Below are positions 48,569-58,233 of a stretch of 60,279 bases of DNA, piece after piece (position 1 is the stretch's first letter; each line of letters begins with the position of its first letter). This DNA is from Amanita rubescens (taxonomy: Eukaryota; Basidiomycota; Agaricomycetes; Agaricales; Amanitaceae), in contig WION01000315.1 in the NCBI GenBank assembly GCA_015039365.1, positions 1 to 60,279 of the forward strand, read 5' to 3'. Made by a program: the position numbers and the translations under genes. The notes under the pieces were generated by a model that was not told where the DNA came from, did not search any database, and saw nothing but the letters and a program-made list of their open reading frames with translations.

Positions 48569-49786
48569 ATGAGCGATCTTCCAGCCAACTACCCCAAAAC
48601 TACCAAGGACCAGTTCAATGCTTACGCCAGATGCAAATCGCTCGAAGAACGTGCTGACAGTGTTCAACGAGACGGCCTTTCTCTACTCGTGTGTGCAAGG
48701 ATTCTAGGGTATCTGCTCAAGTTTGCTCCAACTACGGAAGGCTGCGCCACTTTTGCTAGAGAGGTAAACAGTTGTTGCGATGATTCTGCTCTAATCGCGC
48801 TCGCCGACAAGTATACTGAGAATTTCGTACGTTGTTGTGAGTATCCATTTCTTCCGTACAGTTTCAGTTTATGCATAATGCTGTCGTTCCAAAACAAGTC
48901 AAACGCACCAAAAGCCCCACCCCACCCCAGCGCCAAGCGACCACCCTTCCCGCCCATCGTTTGATATCGCCAAAGCCTTACGTGAAGAGTTGAGAAAGCC
49001 GCCCGAGAATCACGAAGCTGCCAAAGCCCAGGTAAGTTTATTTATCGGAGAATTCAGCTGTTTGAAGGGTAAAACCCAACAGGCACTCGAAAGAGATAGA
49101 TATCGATGCGCCCTCACAGGGACGATTGACTCGAAGAGTTATCGGTCTAATCTTGTGGCAGTAGATCTCGCAAAGGAGTGCCCAGGATCCACACAAGCTT
49201 CGCATATATTCTCACCCTCGATCAACAAGGACCACCATAGAGGGAATGACAAAGTAGGTCAAGCCATTTTCTTCACAACAGGATTAACCAGTCTGTATGC
49301 AGCAAACGTTCGCAGTGACAGCCCGGACTATCATGGAGCAATTTGGAGGTGTTAAAGTCAAAGACGAGCCGAACGGTAACCGAATCCATCGACTAGAAAG
49401 CATCATCACTATGAATGGTGACATCCATACCCACTTTGACGATTTATTAATATGGCTGGTACTGGCAGTGGTACGTTCCCTTATTGGTAGCTGCATTCTA
49501 GGCTAATTCGAGGCAAATTCACGCTGATGGTCCGCCTAATACCTACATAGTGGATATCTGGGATCCGTTCTTTAGAGTTGATATTCTTCCTGAAGTTACG
49601 TTCTATTCAAATGACCCCTCGCTCCCACCACCGGACTCCCGTTACCTTGCCCTTCACGCGGCCTGTGCCAAGGTCACCCACATGTCGGACGCTGCCAAGC
49701 ACATCGACATGTTCATGAGGGATATGGAGGATACAAAAGTACTGGCTGCTGACGATGCGTTACAACTCTGCGTGGCCACGGCGTAA
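48569..49786 (+). CDS. HNH-nuclease domain protein
   Basis: Five or so exons starting at ATG 48569 (MSDLPANYPKTTKDQF). I read them as 48569 to about 48845, about 48900-49030, 49081-49254, about 49292-49470 and about 49512-49786; the second junction is the least certain. A helical N-terminal region is followed by an HNH_2-type nuclease domain: RDRYRCALTG, then QASHIFSPSINK (metal-site histidine), then IHRLESIITMNGDIHTHFDDLLIW. The C-terminus (YLALHAACAKVTHMS) is typical of this basidiomycete family, which occurs in many copies with unknown roles. Where relatives commonly have Asn before the IITM block this copy has Ser, which could weaken catalysis. No stop breaks the exons. Confidence 0.72.
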
Positions 49787-50276
49787 ATTTGAAGCTACCC
49801 GTACTTGTCAGATCACTTTCAACTTGTTCCTGTGCGCAATGTTTACATATATTCTGTGCAATAATATTAAGTCGTTAATATCTACATTCATCACTGTTCT
49901 CAACCGTGCGGCAGGTCTTAAGTTCAACTTCTCTCGGGCTGATCAACCTCACACATTAGAGTGGGTCTTCGGAGGAGGTTGAGGTGGTGGATAGGTGGAT
50001 AGAGCCGATGCAATCAGAACATGTTGCACGTCAAAAGAGAAATCAGCCGTGTTGGTCGCAGCGCATAAATCGTTGGTGCGTTCGCAGCTTCTTTTCTTTT
50101 TCAGGCATTATGTAATGTTGAACGTTGAACACGCACCCGCCAGATGCGACGATAGACCAACTCCATCATTACCCCACCGTCGACTTCCTCAACTCCGACT
50201 CCAACTTACGCAGCATTGAACCCCCCCGTAAATGTTTCTTTCTCTCATTGAAGCGCCGACTAACACATCATAATAG
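49787..50276. other. Intergenic, no gene supported
   Basis: A short hydrophobic frame at 49755-49982 is out of phase with the preceding gene and has no clear start. The G-rich stretch near 49970-49995 (GGAGGAGG, GGTGGTGG) is the only compositional oddity. Confidence 0.35.
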
Positions 50277-51163
50277 CTAGAGATCCAGTTTCGCATTCTC
50301 GACGCCGTCGCTGTCGGTCACCCCTACACTCTCCACATCAGAATGGCTCCTTTCATGCGACACCGTCCCGGCGGATTCACATGGAATCATACCACCGCTC
50401 TCTTGGCTTCCAACGACCCAATCGAGGATGCCAATTCGAATCAGATCATCCAACGAGAACACGGGCGGGGCAGCGCGTGGCCGTGAATCAGGGAATGACG
50501 CACGATTCACTTGTCTCAATTTTGAGTCGGGAGTTCAATGAGAGGGTGACGAGCGGGCATGAGCCGTGGGTTGGTTGATCGAACGCATGTTGGAGGCGAT
50601 CGTGACACCTGATGTGGTCGATTCGAATGTTAGCGAGCGTCAGACGTTGCATAATCTCACCAATCAGAGTCATTGCCCCCAGAAATTTTCGAGCACAGTT
50701 GCAGAAGGAGAAACTGGACGTATTTAATAAATCGTCGAGGTCAAGGAATGTTGTTCAGAAACAGCATCAGAACAAGAAGTCTATGTCACTCTGACTCACT
50801 CAGCTTTGTGCGGCTCCTCTGATCGAGCGCGTTTGTCAAACACCTGGGTTGAAGCGTACGGCGTTCGAGTTAGATTTCAAGACGACGGGCAAGCCTGCAC
50901 AGGGGCTGAGTCTAAAGGATGGGCATGTGGTGAGCAAACGCGAACTTGGGAATTGGTTGGAGACGATTAGCCTCATGGCGAGGAACGCGACGAAGCATCG
51001 GTCGACGTATCTTGGAAATTTTCCCCAAGCCGATGCTATCGGCATCCACACATTGAACCATGTAGTGTATCACACGATCCAACAGCTGGTAAGTTCCATG
51101 ACTTATGGGTTGCCATGTTATTGCGGACTTAGACTGGGAATGAACAGTGTTTGGCGAGCTTGA
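50277..51163 (+). pseudogene. Unassigned gene fragments
   Basis: Two stretches look coding in composition. At 50278-50487 a frame contains AVAVGHPYTLHIRMAPFM and GGFTWNHTTALLAS and ends at a stop. At 50820-51090 a frame contains LKRTAFELDFKTTGKPAQG and GNWLETISLMARNATKHRS. They may be exons of one gene, but I could not join them without stops, so decay is likely. I do not recognise the family. Confidence 0.3.
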
Positions 51164-52164
51164 GCTACTTTTGAAACGGGAAGCAGGTGAAGGATGTGTT
51201 ATTGATGAATGGTCTACCACAAGTCGAGTCTTGTGGTTGGAATATGTGAGTTATATGCTCAGTTTGGGCGATATGCGCTGATAAAAGTTGTGTAGACCAT
51301 ATTGCAGGTGCGGCTACTGAAATCAATACCCTCAAGGACGCGTTCAACAGAGGTATGATTGAATGATCTCATTCGGTATTTGTATTGCTGACAGCCTATC
51401 TAAGGGAGAACCCTATTCGACAGGAAACGGGTATCCATGCCGTTTGCGACTCGGTCAAGCTATGGTTTCGCATAATATGACGCTGTCAACGATATCTTCC
51501 TCGTCGGCATCATCATGATAGCCAAAGTTGTTGTTTTGGTCATGGAGCCCTAGCACGTCAACCGTACTTGTCGGCATCATATTCATCGTCGTCCTTGGCC
51601 CTCCTCCCACTGTACTGATCAAGACTGAAATTTGCTGCATTCAAAGTGTGGTCCTCTACATCGACATTGTGCCTATCAGCAAAACGGCTTCGATCACTCC
51701 ACGCTCTGACAAACAACGCTGCAGCCCCTCTAGCTCTAGCAACGTCACAACAACTCTGGCCGCTCCAGCTCTGGCAGTGGTCGTTCGCGACTTTGGGTGT
51801 GGCGGTGAGTACCGGTTTGCCGCTCACCCCAGCATTCTCACCACCATTCCGAGTCTTCGTCCTCAACTCCCGTTCGCTGCTCGCTGCTACCCGCCCGATC
51901 CTGCAACACGCACTCGCCGGCGCTAGCCCTTAACAAAGCATGTTTTCTTTCCCCACCTCCAATTCACGGCGCTTGTCCCGGCGCACTTCAGTCTGGCTCA
52001 GGATGTTCCGCTTTCACTGTGTAATAGGTTAAGGTGCAAGTGAGACTATATTTGTGTTTTTCCGCTCCTCGGCTTCGTTCAGTGACGCTGGGTTAAAAAA
52101 CATTACGATTTGTCCACAACTACTAGAATATGATCTCATATGTTTGATCTATGAATTTAAGTTT
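51164..52164. other. No gene supported
   Basis: Overlapping frames on both strands (for example near 51528-51926) have low-complexity Ser/Thr/Ala content and no domain. I see no splice structure. Confidence 0.35.
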
Positions 52165-52410
52165 TTAACTGTCATGATAAGAAAGTTTGGGTGGAATCAT
52201 TCTCTCAGTCTGGTACTGAGGCTCGGCTTTGCTCAACGCGTCATGCGCTCGTCGAGGTATGGTTTCGTTAGACCCCACAAACATCTCATAATCGTCTAGC
52301 AGGTGCGCCCAAATGGAATGATTATCATCGTCTATGAAGTGCATGATCTCGTTCGGAAGTAGAGAGCATTTGATGAACTGAAGTTCTTCTAATTGTTGGG
52401 TAATCGTCAT
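52165..52410 (-). pseudogene. RWD-domain fragment
   Basis: 81 residues from an ATG at 52410. The start, MTITQQLEELQFIKCSLLPNE, matches the opening helix of RWD-domain proteins (RWDD2/DUF1115-like). A Trp- and acid-containing segment (HSIWAHLLDDYEMF) follows. An RWD domain is normally about 110 residues and is followed by more sequence, which is missing here; the frame stops soon after similarity fades. It lies about 190 bases from the 3' end of the squalene epoxidase pseudogene. Confidence 0.45.
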
Positions 52411-52601
52411 GCGCCTTTAGAAGAGGGATGTAAGGATGGTTGAAGTCGATTTGACGCTCACGACTGTAATAAGAAGGTGGTGCGGCGAACGTCGGCATAC
52501 CGGCCTAGATGCTTGTATTTATTTTGTAGCTGTCCAAACTGAAGATAATGTGTCCGTACAATTAGGGTGTACATGATATAATCTAGCAAACGCCAAAAAC
52601 A

Positions 52602-54234
52602 CTACGACGGGTTGATCCAGTTCAAACCAACAGCCATACCCAAAATAACAAATGCAAAGGGCAATTTGAATATGCTCAAGAGCGCTTTTGGATGGGCTGC
52701 ATGGTCATGAGGTGCCCACCATCTACTAATATCTGACCAAAGCAATGGACCAAACAAGATACAGGCTGTCCAGAACTAAGGACGATATTAGGCCATGATA
52801 GGGCAACAGGGCATGGCTACTTACAGTCCGTATACTCTTAATGAGTAAGAGGGGATACTCATGAATGCGTGGAGAACAGATTTTTCCCCAGGTGATTTTT
52901 GTACTGGTCTTGGGTGCGTGTAGAGAACCCAGATCGAGTAGTAAAAGGCGACAGAGAAGAAGTGGTACGCAAGGAGGACAGGGGACGGTGCAATACTACA
53001 GGCAAAGAGTTAGCCGTCTCGTAAACCGCATATAACCGCATATATCAGCAGTACGTACGCGGCAAGTAGAGACACGGGTCCGTTTATACATTCACCGCCC
53101 AACTCAAAGTACTTGAAACAGCCTGTCCGTAGGAGGTCAAGTTCTTCACCTGAATAAAGTGACGTTAGAACCATCTAGAAGCGGCGGAAAATCAGACAAA
53201 CCATCAGCGCCGAATAAATCATACAGAGCCACGCTCAGTATATTGGCAGTTGCGGATAGGGGTTTTCGGTTCCAATGCCACCGATGAAGCACCTGGCGGA
53301 CACGTTCCCAATTCGTCAAGTCATTGACATGGGATAGGAACCCACGGAGTAAGACGACATCATGGAGTGCCACCGCCATTCCGCCGCCCGTCAGGGGATG
53401 CCGCATATTCCAAGAGTCACCTATGAAGATAGCACCTTTCTTTCCATTCGATGATCCCCGCCGGATAGGAGGTAAGAACGAATCTGCATGGAGTCATCAA
53501 TATCAGGGAAATAATATATGGACATGGAATCACCTTGATATCCTTCGGAAGCGGTATTTTCAGGTCAACAGGCATTCTGGTGTCCTTTTGACCGATTTGG
53601 TACATTAAAACTGGTCCTGAGCCATGTACGAGCGCAACTGTCCCGTGTTGTGGAATCGGCAGCGTAGCATCCTCAAGGATGGCGCCGATGAAATGGCTGT
53701 TGGTCTGCCTAATACAGCCGTTCTGAAATTGGAGAAACAGCCGTCCGCAATAAACACCAGGTCCGCGAAAAATGACTCACATGTGACGGTGTTTTTCCGT
53801 GTCGCGCGTACCCCAATTACGCGGTTCGAATCACTGTTTTACAGTAATCCCGATACTGTCGTCTCTATAACGTCAACGCCCTTTGCCTGTCTTGCTGCCT
53901 GACGTAAATTCATCACGAAGCGCCCATGGTGGAAGCTACGACCTTGGCGTTCGCCTGGATAGGGTATATGGACTGACTTGCCGTTGTCGTATACACAATA
54001 GCCGTGAACTGGGATGGCATCCATGTTTTCTAGACACGTCTCCAAGCCAAGCTTGCACAAAACCATTACCCCTCCCGGCTGGAGAAGTTCCCCCACAATC
54101 CGGTCCGGTTCAGCAAGCGAGCCGCGCTCCAACAATACGATTCGGAGAAGTTTGCCATTCGACCTGGGAATCGTTGAAAGGGCGCGAGCAAGGGCAAATC
54201 CAGCAATTCCTGCGTAGTGCAAATGGTGACTCAT
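52602..54234 (-). pseudogene. Squalene epoxidase (ERG1) pseudogene
   Basis: Squalene monooxygenase makes 2,3-oxidosqualene in ergosterol synthesis at the ER membrane. Hallmarks are clear: AGIAGFALARALSTIPR, DRIVGELLQPGGVMVLCKLG, VRATRKNT, FFADLVFIADGCFSNFRTAV, IGAILEDATLPIPQHG, FIGDSWNMRHPLTGGGM and two C-terminal hydrophobic segments ending LNWINPS. The damage is also clear. There is an in-frame TAA at 53839-53841. A frameshift with loss of about nine residues follows FRTAVLG (near 53715). About 35 residues before the FLPPIRRG block are missing. The exon that should supply the first Gly of the GxGxxG FAD motif is not found intact upstream. A functional copy is expected elsewhere in the genome. 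Confidence 0.85.
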
Positions 54235-54298
54235 GAAACTCGTGCGCGACGCGAGGGTATGTTGGGAAGCTGGTTGCGGAGTTTAATAAGAAATCGCG

Positions 54299-56260
54299 TT
54301 ATACCACTTGAAGGTATGGGCCGCTGCTCCGCACGGCAAGTCCGAGGCCGTTTTTTTTCCTTTTCAATTTGCCATTCCCTTTGCCGGACTTATCCCTGGG
54401 AACCGGATTACAATTTACATAAATGTCATCATCTGGGCAAGTAGGACTACTGAGGACAGGGCATAGATTGGCATTCATGAAAAAGAAAGGAGCAAATAGT
54501 TTCATACTAGAATGCTACAACAACAACAATAGATATAATGTTAAACATTAAGTGAACATGAGAAAACCTATTCATCATATTGCATCAACTGTCCAAGGTG
54601 CGTCAGCCAATGTCAAAAAATTGCACCAGAATAATTACTACTCACATCAAGTGTTAATGTTGGCTGGGTCCCGGTCTCGTCTTTGTCGACGTCCATTGAA
54701 TTGGGACTTCCTCGCGCAGATTCTATTTCACCCATAAACACACGTCAAACATTGAAGAAAGATGTGCTTACTTCCGTGCGGACATTCTTCAGAGATTCGA
54801 TCTCTTGCTGTGTCTGAGTTTTCTGGGCTTCGTACTTCTCCAGATTAACGTGCTCGGTTTCAAGAACATTCTCTACTAGGTAAGCTAAACACTCCTGACC
54901 GCTTTCAACCCTGCCTCAAATTCAGCCCTTCAATATAGTAAGAAGTTCACGAGACTGGATGCTTATCCTCGGGATTATGAGGCGGCCGGAAATCTAGATG
55001 AGTCTTAGTACTGTTTCTATGAGGAATAGCTCAAACTCACTTTGGACGGCGTATAACGAAAACGGTGTCCAACCATATCCGCTTACTTTCAACAACCGCG
55101 TCTTCCACTTCCGTTATGAGAGTGTAATACCGGTCGAGCGCGTCAATCCCTCGCTCGCCGTTCCACAATGAACCGTCTGATGCTGTTAGATCCACCGAAC
55201 CGCAACTGACGACAATGACTGGCACATCTTTGGTATTCGACCTAAAGGACTTGACCGTGGCAGGAGAAGCGTTGTCTTCTTCGATTGTTTCGTATACCGA
55301 GTGGCGTGACACCCGGGCAGAGTATCTATGGCGGTGACCTTGTCCACGCGCGCGGAGTCGGGTCCGACGCGCTGCGCTTGCATTAGACATTAGAGAACGA
55401 GTTGAATTAGTTAGTAGCGAGTTGAGTTGAGCGAGATCAATGCTTGATTGGGAACCCCCGGAAATTGATGAGCCGTCTGATGAGAGGGAAGGAGTATCCG
55501 CCCCGGAACTGGATGTGCAAGTATTTGAACGAGAACGACCTGCTGGTAACGGCCTCGAGAAAACAGGTACTGAGCCAACTAGACGAGAATGTTAAGAAGT
55601 GGAAGCTGAAAACGTTGATGTACACTCACAAGACACAGACGAATCTTCGCCCTGACCGACTAAAACGCTCTCTTCCACGCTTAGTCTTTCCAAGATCTCT
55701 CGCGTAGTCTTGATCATCTGTTCGTTGCGGTTGAGTTTGGCGGAAGATGCGGAAGCGATGGGCGACTCTTCGATAATCCTCACTTTCTTAGGCAAAAGCT
55801 GTTCTTCCTCGTGCTGGTCCATTGGTTGGAAAGCCTTCTTTCGCTTCTCCACTCTTGCGCAAGGAGAAGGCTTGGATGACGGAAGCCACCGAATTTCGAC
55901 GTATTTGCTCGCCACCAATCATCTACAGGGACATTAGAAGAAAATCCGCATGTAAATGTATGGTACTAACGCTAATCCATGTATCGTCTTCCTTCGGAGG
56001 ACTTTGAACGCTCAACGTGCTGAGGACGGAAAGGGGCCCGAATGGTGGTAAGAATCCTTGCGCGCCCCGTCTGACAGGGAGAACCGTAGTGTATTGACAT
56101 GTTTGGCATTCGGCATACGCCGCGGTTTAACGAGCGTACGCCGTGGGAAACCATCGATTCCAGTTATTAAGACCGAGTCCGTCGTTACACTCGGCCTCGG
56201 AAAAGGCTGTGGACAGCCTAGCGGAGATACCGTTTGCGGATATCAAAGAACAAAGCGAGT
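54299..56260 (-). CDS. Hypothetical coiled-coil protein, multi-exon
   Basis: Coding-like segments on one strand link with plausible GT..AG junctions. Around 55900-55630: KAFQPMDQHEEEQLLPKKVR and MIKTTREILERLSVEESVLV. It joins in phase at about 55572 to a Ser-rich exon (SSSGADTPSLSSDG) running into ARRTRLRARGQGHRHRYSAR and ALDRYYTLITEVEDAVVESK (to about 55040). Smaller exons include a coiled coil (LETEHVNLEKYEAQKTQTQQ) and SARGSPNSMDVDKDETGTQP, with a possible last exon 54505-54299. Upstream at 56260-55975 a fragment with two cysteines (AECQTCQYTTVLPVRRGAQG) is split by a stop, so the 5' end may be broken. No domain is recognised. Exact ends are uncertain. Confidence 0.4.
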
Positions 56261-57229
56261 TTGTTAAGGATCCTGTATGTACTCCAGTGAAGGTCGGAAG
56301 CTAACCAACCAAGTGAGCGTTTCGGCGCGTTCGGTACTATTTCATAATCACGACAGTAAAACTTCCCAAGCCCTTAACAGCCAGAAGAATCAAAGCGCGC
56401 CAACATAGCGATCTAGGGCAACGGAAACACTACCTCACTGCGAATAATAAAGAGCTATCCAGCCTAATGCGGATCAATCTGACTGCATTCCCAAGTCGTA
56501 TTTACTATTTTACTCTCCTGCGCGGGTATACTCCTTGTGGTTTGGAGCAGCAGCAGTTTAACAGATTCCTGAAATATATGGGTTCTGTCAGAGCAGTACT
56601 ATACAGAACCAGCGCACTAGACGTTGACGCTCGATTATAACGCAATTGAGTGACAGTCAAATTTTCATCTCAGTGTGACATAGTTGTGACACCTCTCTCT
56701 CGCAGCGCCCGCTGGCAACCAGCCTCCGTCGCCAGGCTCTCTGTGTTCCACTCCGCAAACCAGTGTAGCTGCTTGATGATTCCTACTCGTAAAGCAGGAC
56801 CAATTACTTGTCTACCCCCTTGTAGACTAGACAGCGCGTCTGCGTTGTTAATGCAATCGGGATGCGCCTGGTCATCCATACATGGTCAAGCCTATGCATC
56901 GTGTTTCAAGCAAACATGCCTGGGAGTCCTGCAATTGGCTATAATATTTTTGCATTGAATTGCAGGGTTTGGGTATCTGATCGTGAGAGCGCCGAGAGGT
57001 TAGTGAATCAGTATACACGAATTATACAGAATCTAATGCTACAATATACAGTGTGTGTGCAAGAAAGTAATTATATATATAGCTTGTCCAAGATCCTCCC
57101 TGTCTATCACTTGTTGCGCGGTTTTCTTGCTCTCAAGATTATGAATACATACCCGCCAACTGATCCTCGTTCACCGCTCCGTTTCTTTTGTGTCCCCGTA
57201 TTCGTGCCCCCCTCTCCGTCGACCCGTCT
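56261..57229. other. No gene supported
   Basis: About 1 kb with scattered short frames on both strands and no domain, repeat or splice structure that I can support. Confidence 0.35.
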
Positions 57230-57804
57230 TCAATCCTTACACTCATACAGCAATCGGCAACGTTTTCTCAAGTCGATCCCCGCCAAACGCCCGCCGTTTC
57301 GCCACCACCGAACGCGTCGGCCGTTGGTATGCGCGTGGATCGTTAACTTGGCTCGACCTTCCAATAGGCCGCGAACGGTCCAATGATGTTTTTCTTTGGG
57401 AGAAGAGTGAGAAGGCCCCCTAGCGAACGTCATTTTTCGAAAGAAGTGAGATGAAATAGGGCACGTACATGATCACCCAGTCGACTATACAGCGGGCGAG
57501 CCCTTTCTCTTCCAGTGCTTGACATTTATCGATGGCGGCGCAAACTGCTTTCACCGCTTTGTTTTCCTGTGATTTTGGGAGTCGATGGGCACAGCAACGC
57601 TGACATATAGGCGAAGATTCGTTTGACCATTGTTTCGAATGGCGGAAGTTGTTCGACACCGGGACGGTAACGGTGATCGTGGTAGAGGCGCAGCGTGACT
57701 GGCGTGGTGAACGCGAAGGCCCGGTTTACAACAATCAGCGTTGGACGTTCGCTCGAAGACCACGCTACAATGAGTATGGAACTAGAACTCGCGAGAGAAA
57801 TCAC
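57230..57804 (-). pseudogene. Unassigned gene fragment, frames split
   Basis: Coding-like pieces lie in order but in different frames. The upstream piece has NRAFAFTTPVTLRLYHDH and PFETMVKRIFAYMSALLC. The next has ENKAVKAVCAAIDKCQALEE with LARCIVDWVIMYVPYFISLL. A basic piece follows after a GT-like junction. The shift between the first two near 57570 lacks intron signals, so it looks like decay. The family is unknown to me. Confidence 0.35.
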
Positions 57805-57912
57805 CCAATGCTTATAAGCTCACTCGGGCGCGCTGCACCACTTCTCTTCAGCTCTCAATGTAAACTTCTCATCGCCATCGCTTTGTCGATTTCGCATCCA
57901 CTCTCAACCACT

Positions 57913-58233
57913 TTATTTGCCACCCATGTCATCCTTCCCTGGAGACGCGAAACCGAAGCTGCCCATCAAGTAGAATTCACTGCGTTCTGTGGTAACCTCA
58001 GCCCAGCGTGCGCTGAGTTGGCGCATGCTATGTCTCTCTCTATCTACGACTAAAGGGCAACTCTTTGAAGGATTTCGATGGCGCAATGGGGTTTGAAGAG
58101 GCACAGTCGGATCATAAAGACTGAGAGTGACATTTTCGTTGCGGTTGCTGTGGACAATGGTGAGAGCGATACGGATGGCTCTGGTAATTGTAGTTTCGCT
58201 CGTCTTGAAGGTGAATTCAATGTCAACCCTCAT
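57913..58233 (-). pseudogene. Unassigned ORF, possibly same decayed gene
   Basis: 106 residues. The first half (VDIEFTFKTSETTITRAIRI and NENVTLSLYDPTVPLQTPL) resembles a beta-rich domain; the second half is basic and low quality. It lies directly upstream, on the same strand, of the fragment ending at 57804 and may be its N-terminal part. No function can be assigned. Confidence 0.3.

Noticed and set aside
41461..49786. SNF2 ATPase plus HNH nuclease as a paired defence system
   Set aside because: They are separate eukaryotic genes 2.3 kb apart with a repeat field between them and independent promoters; nothing in the sequence links them.
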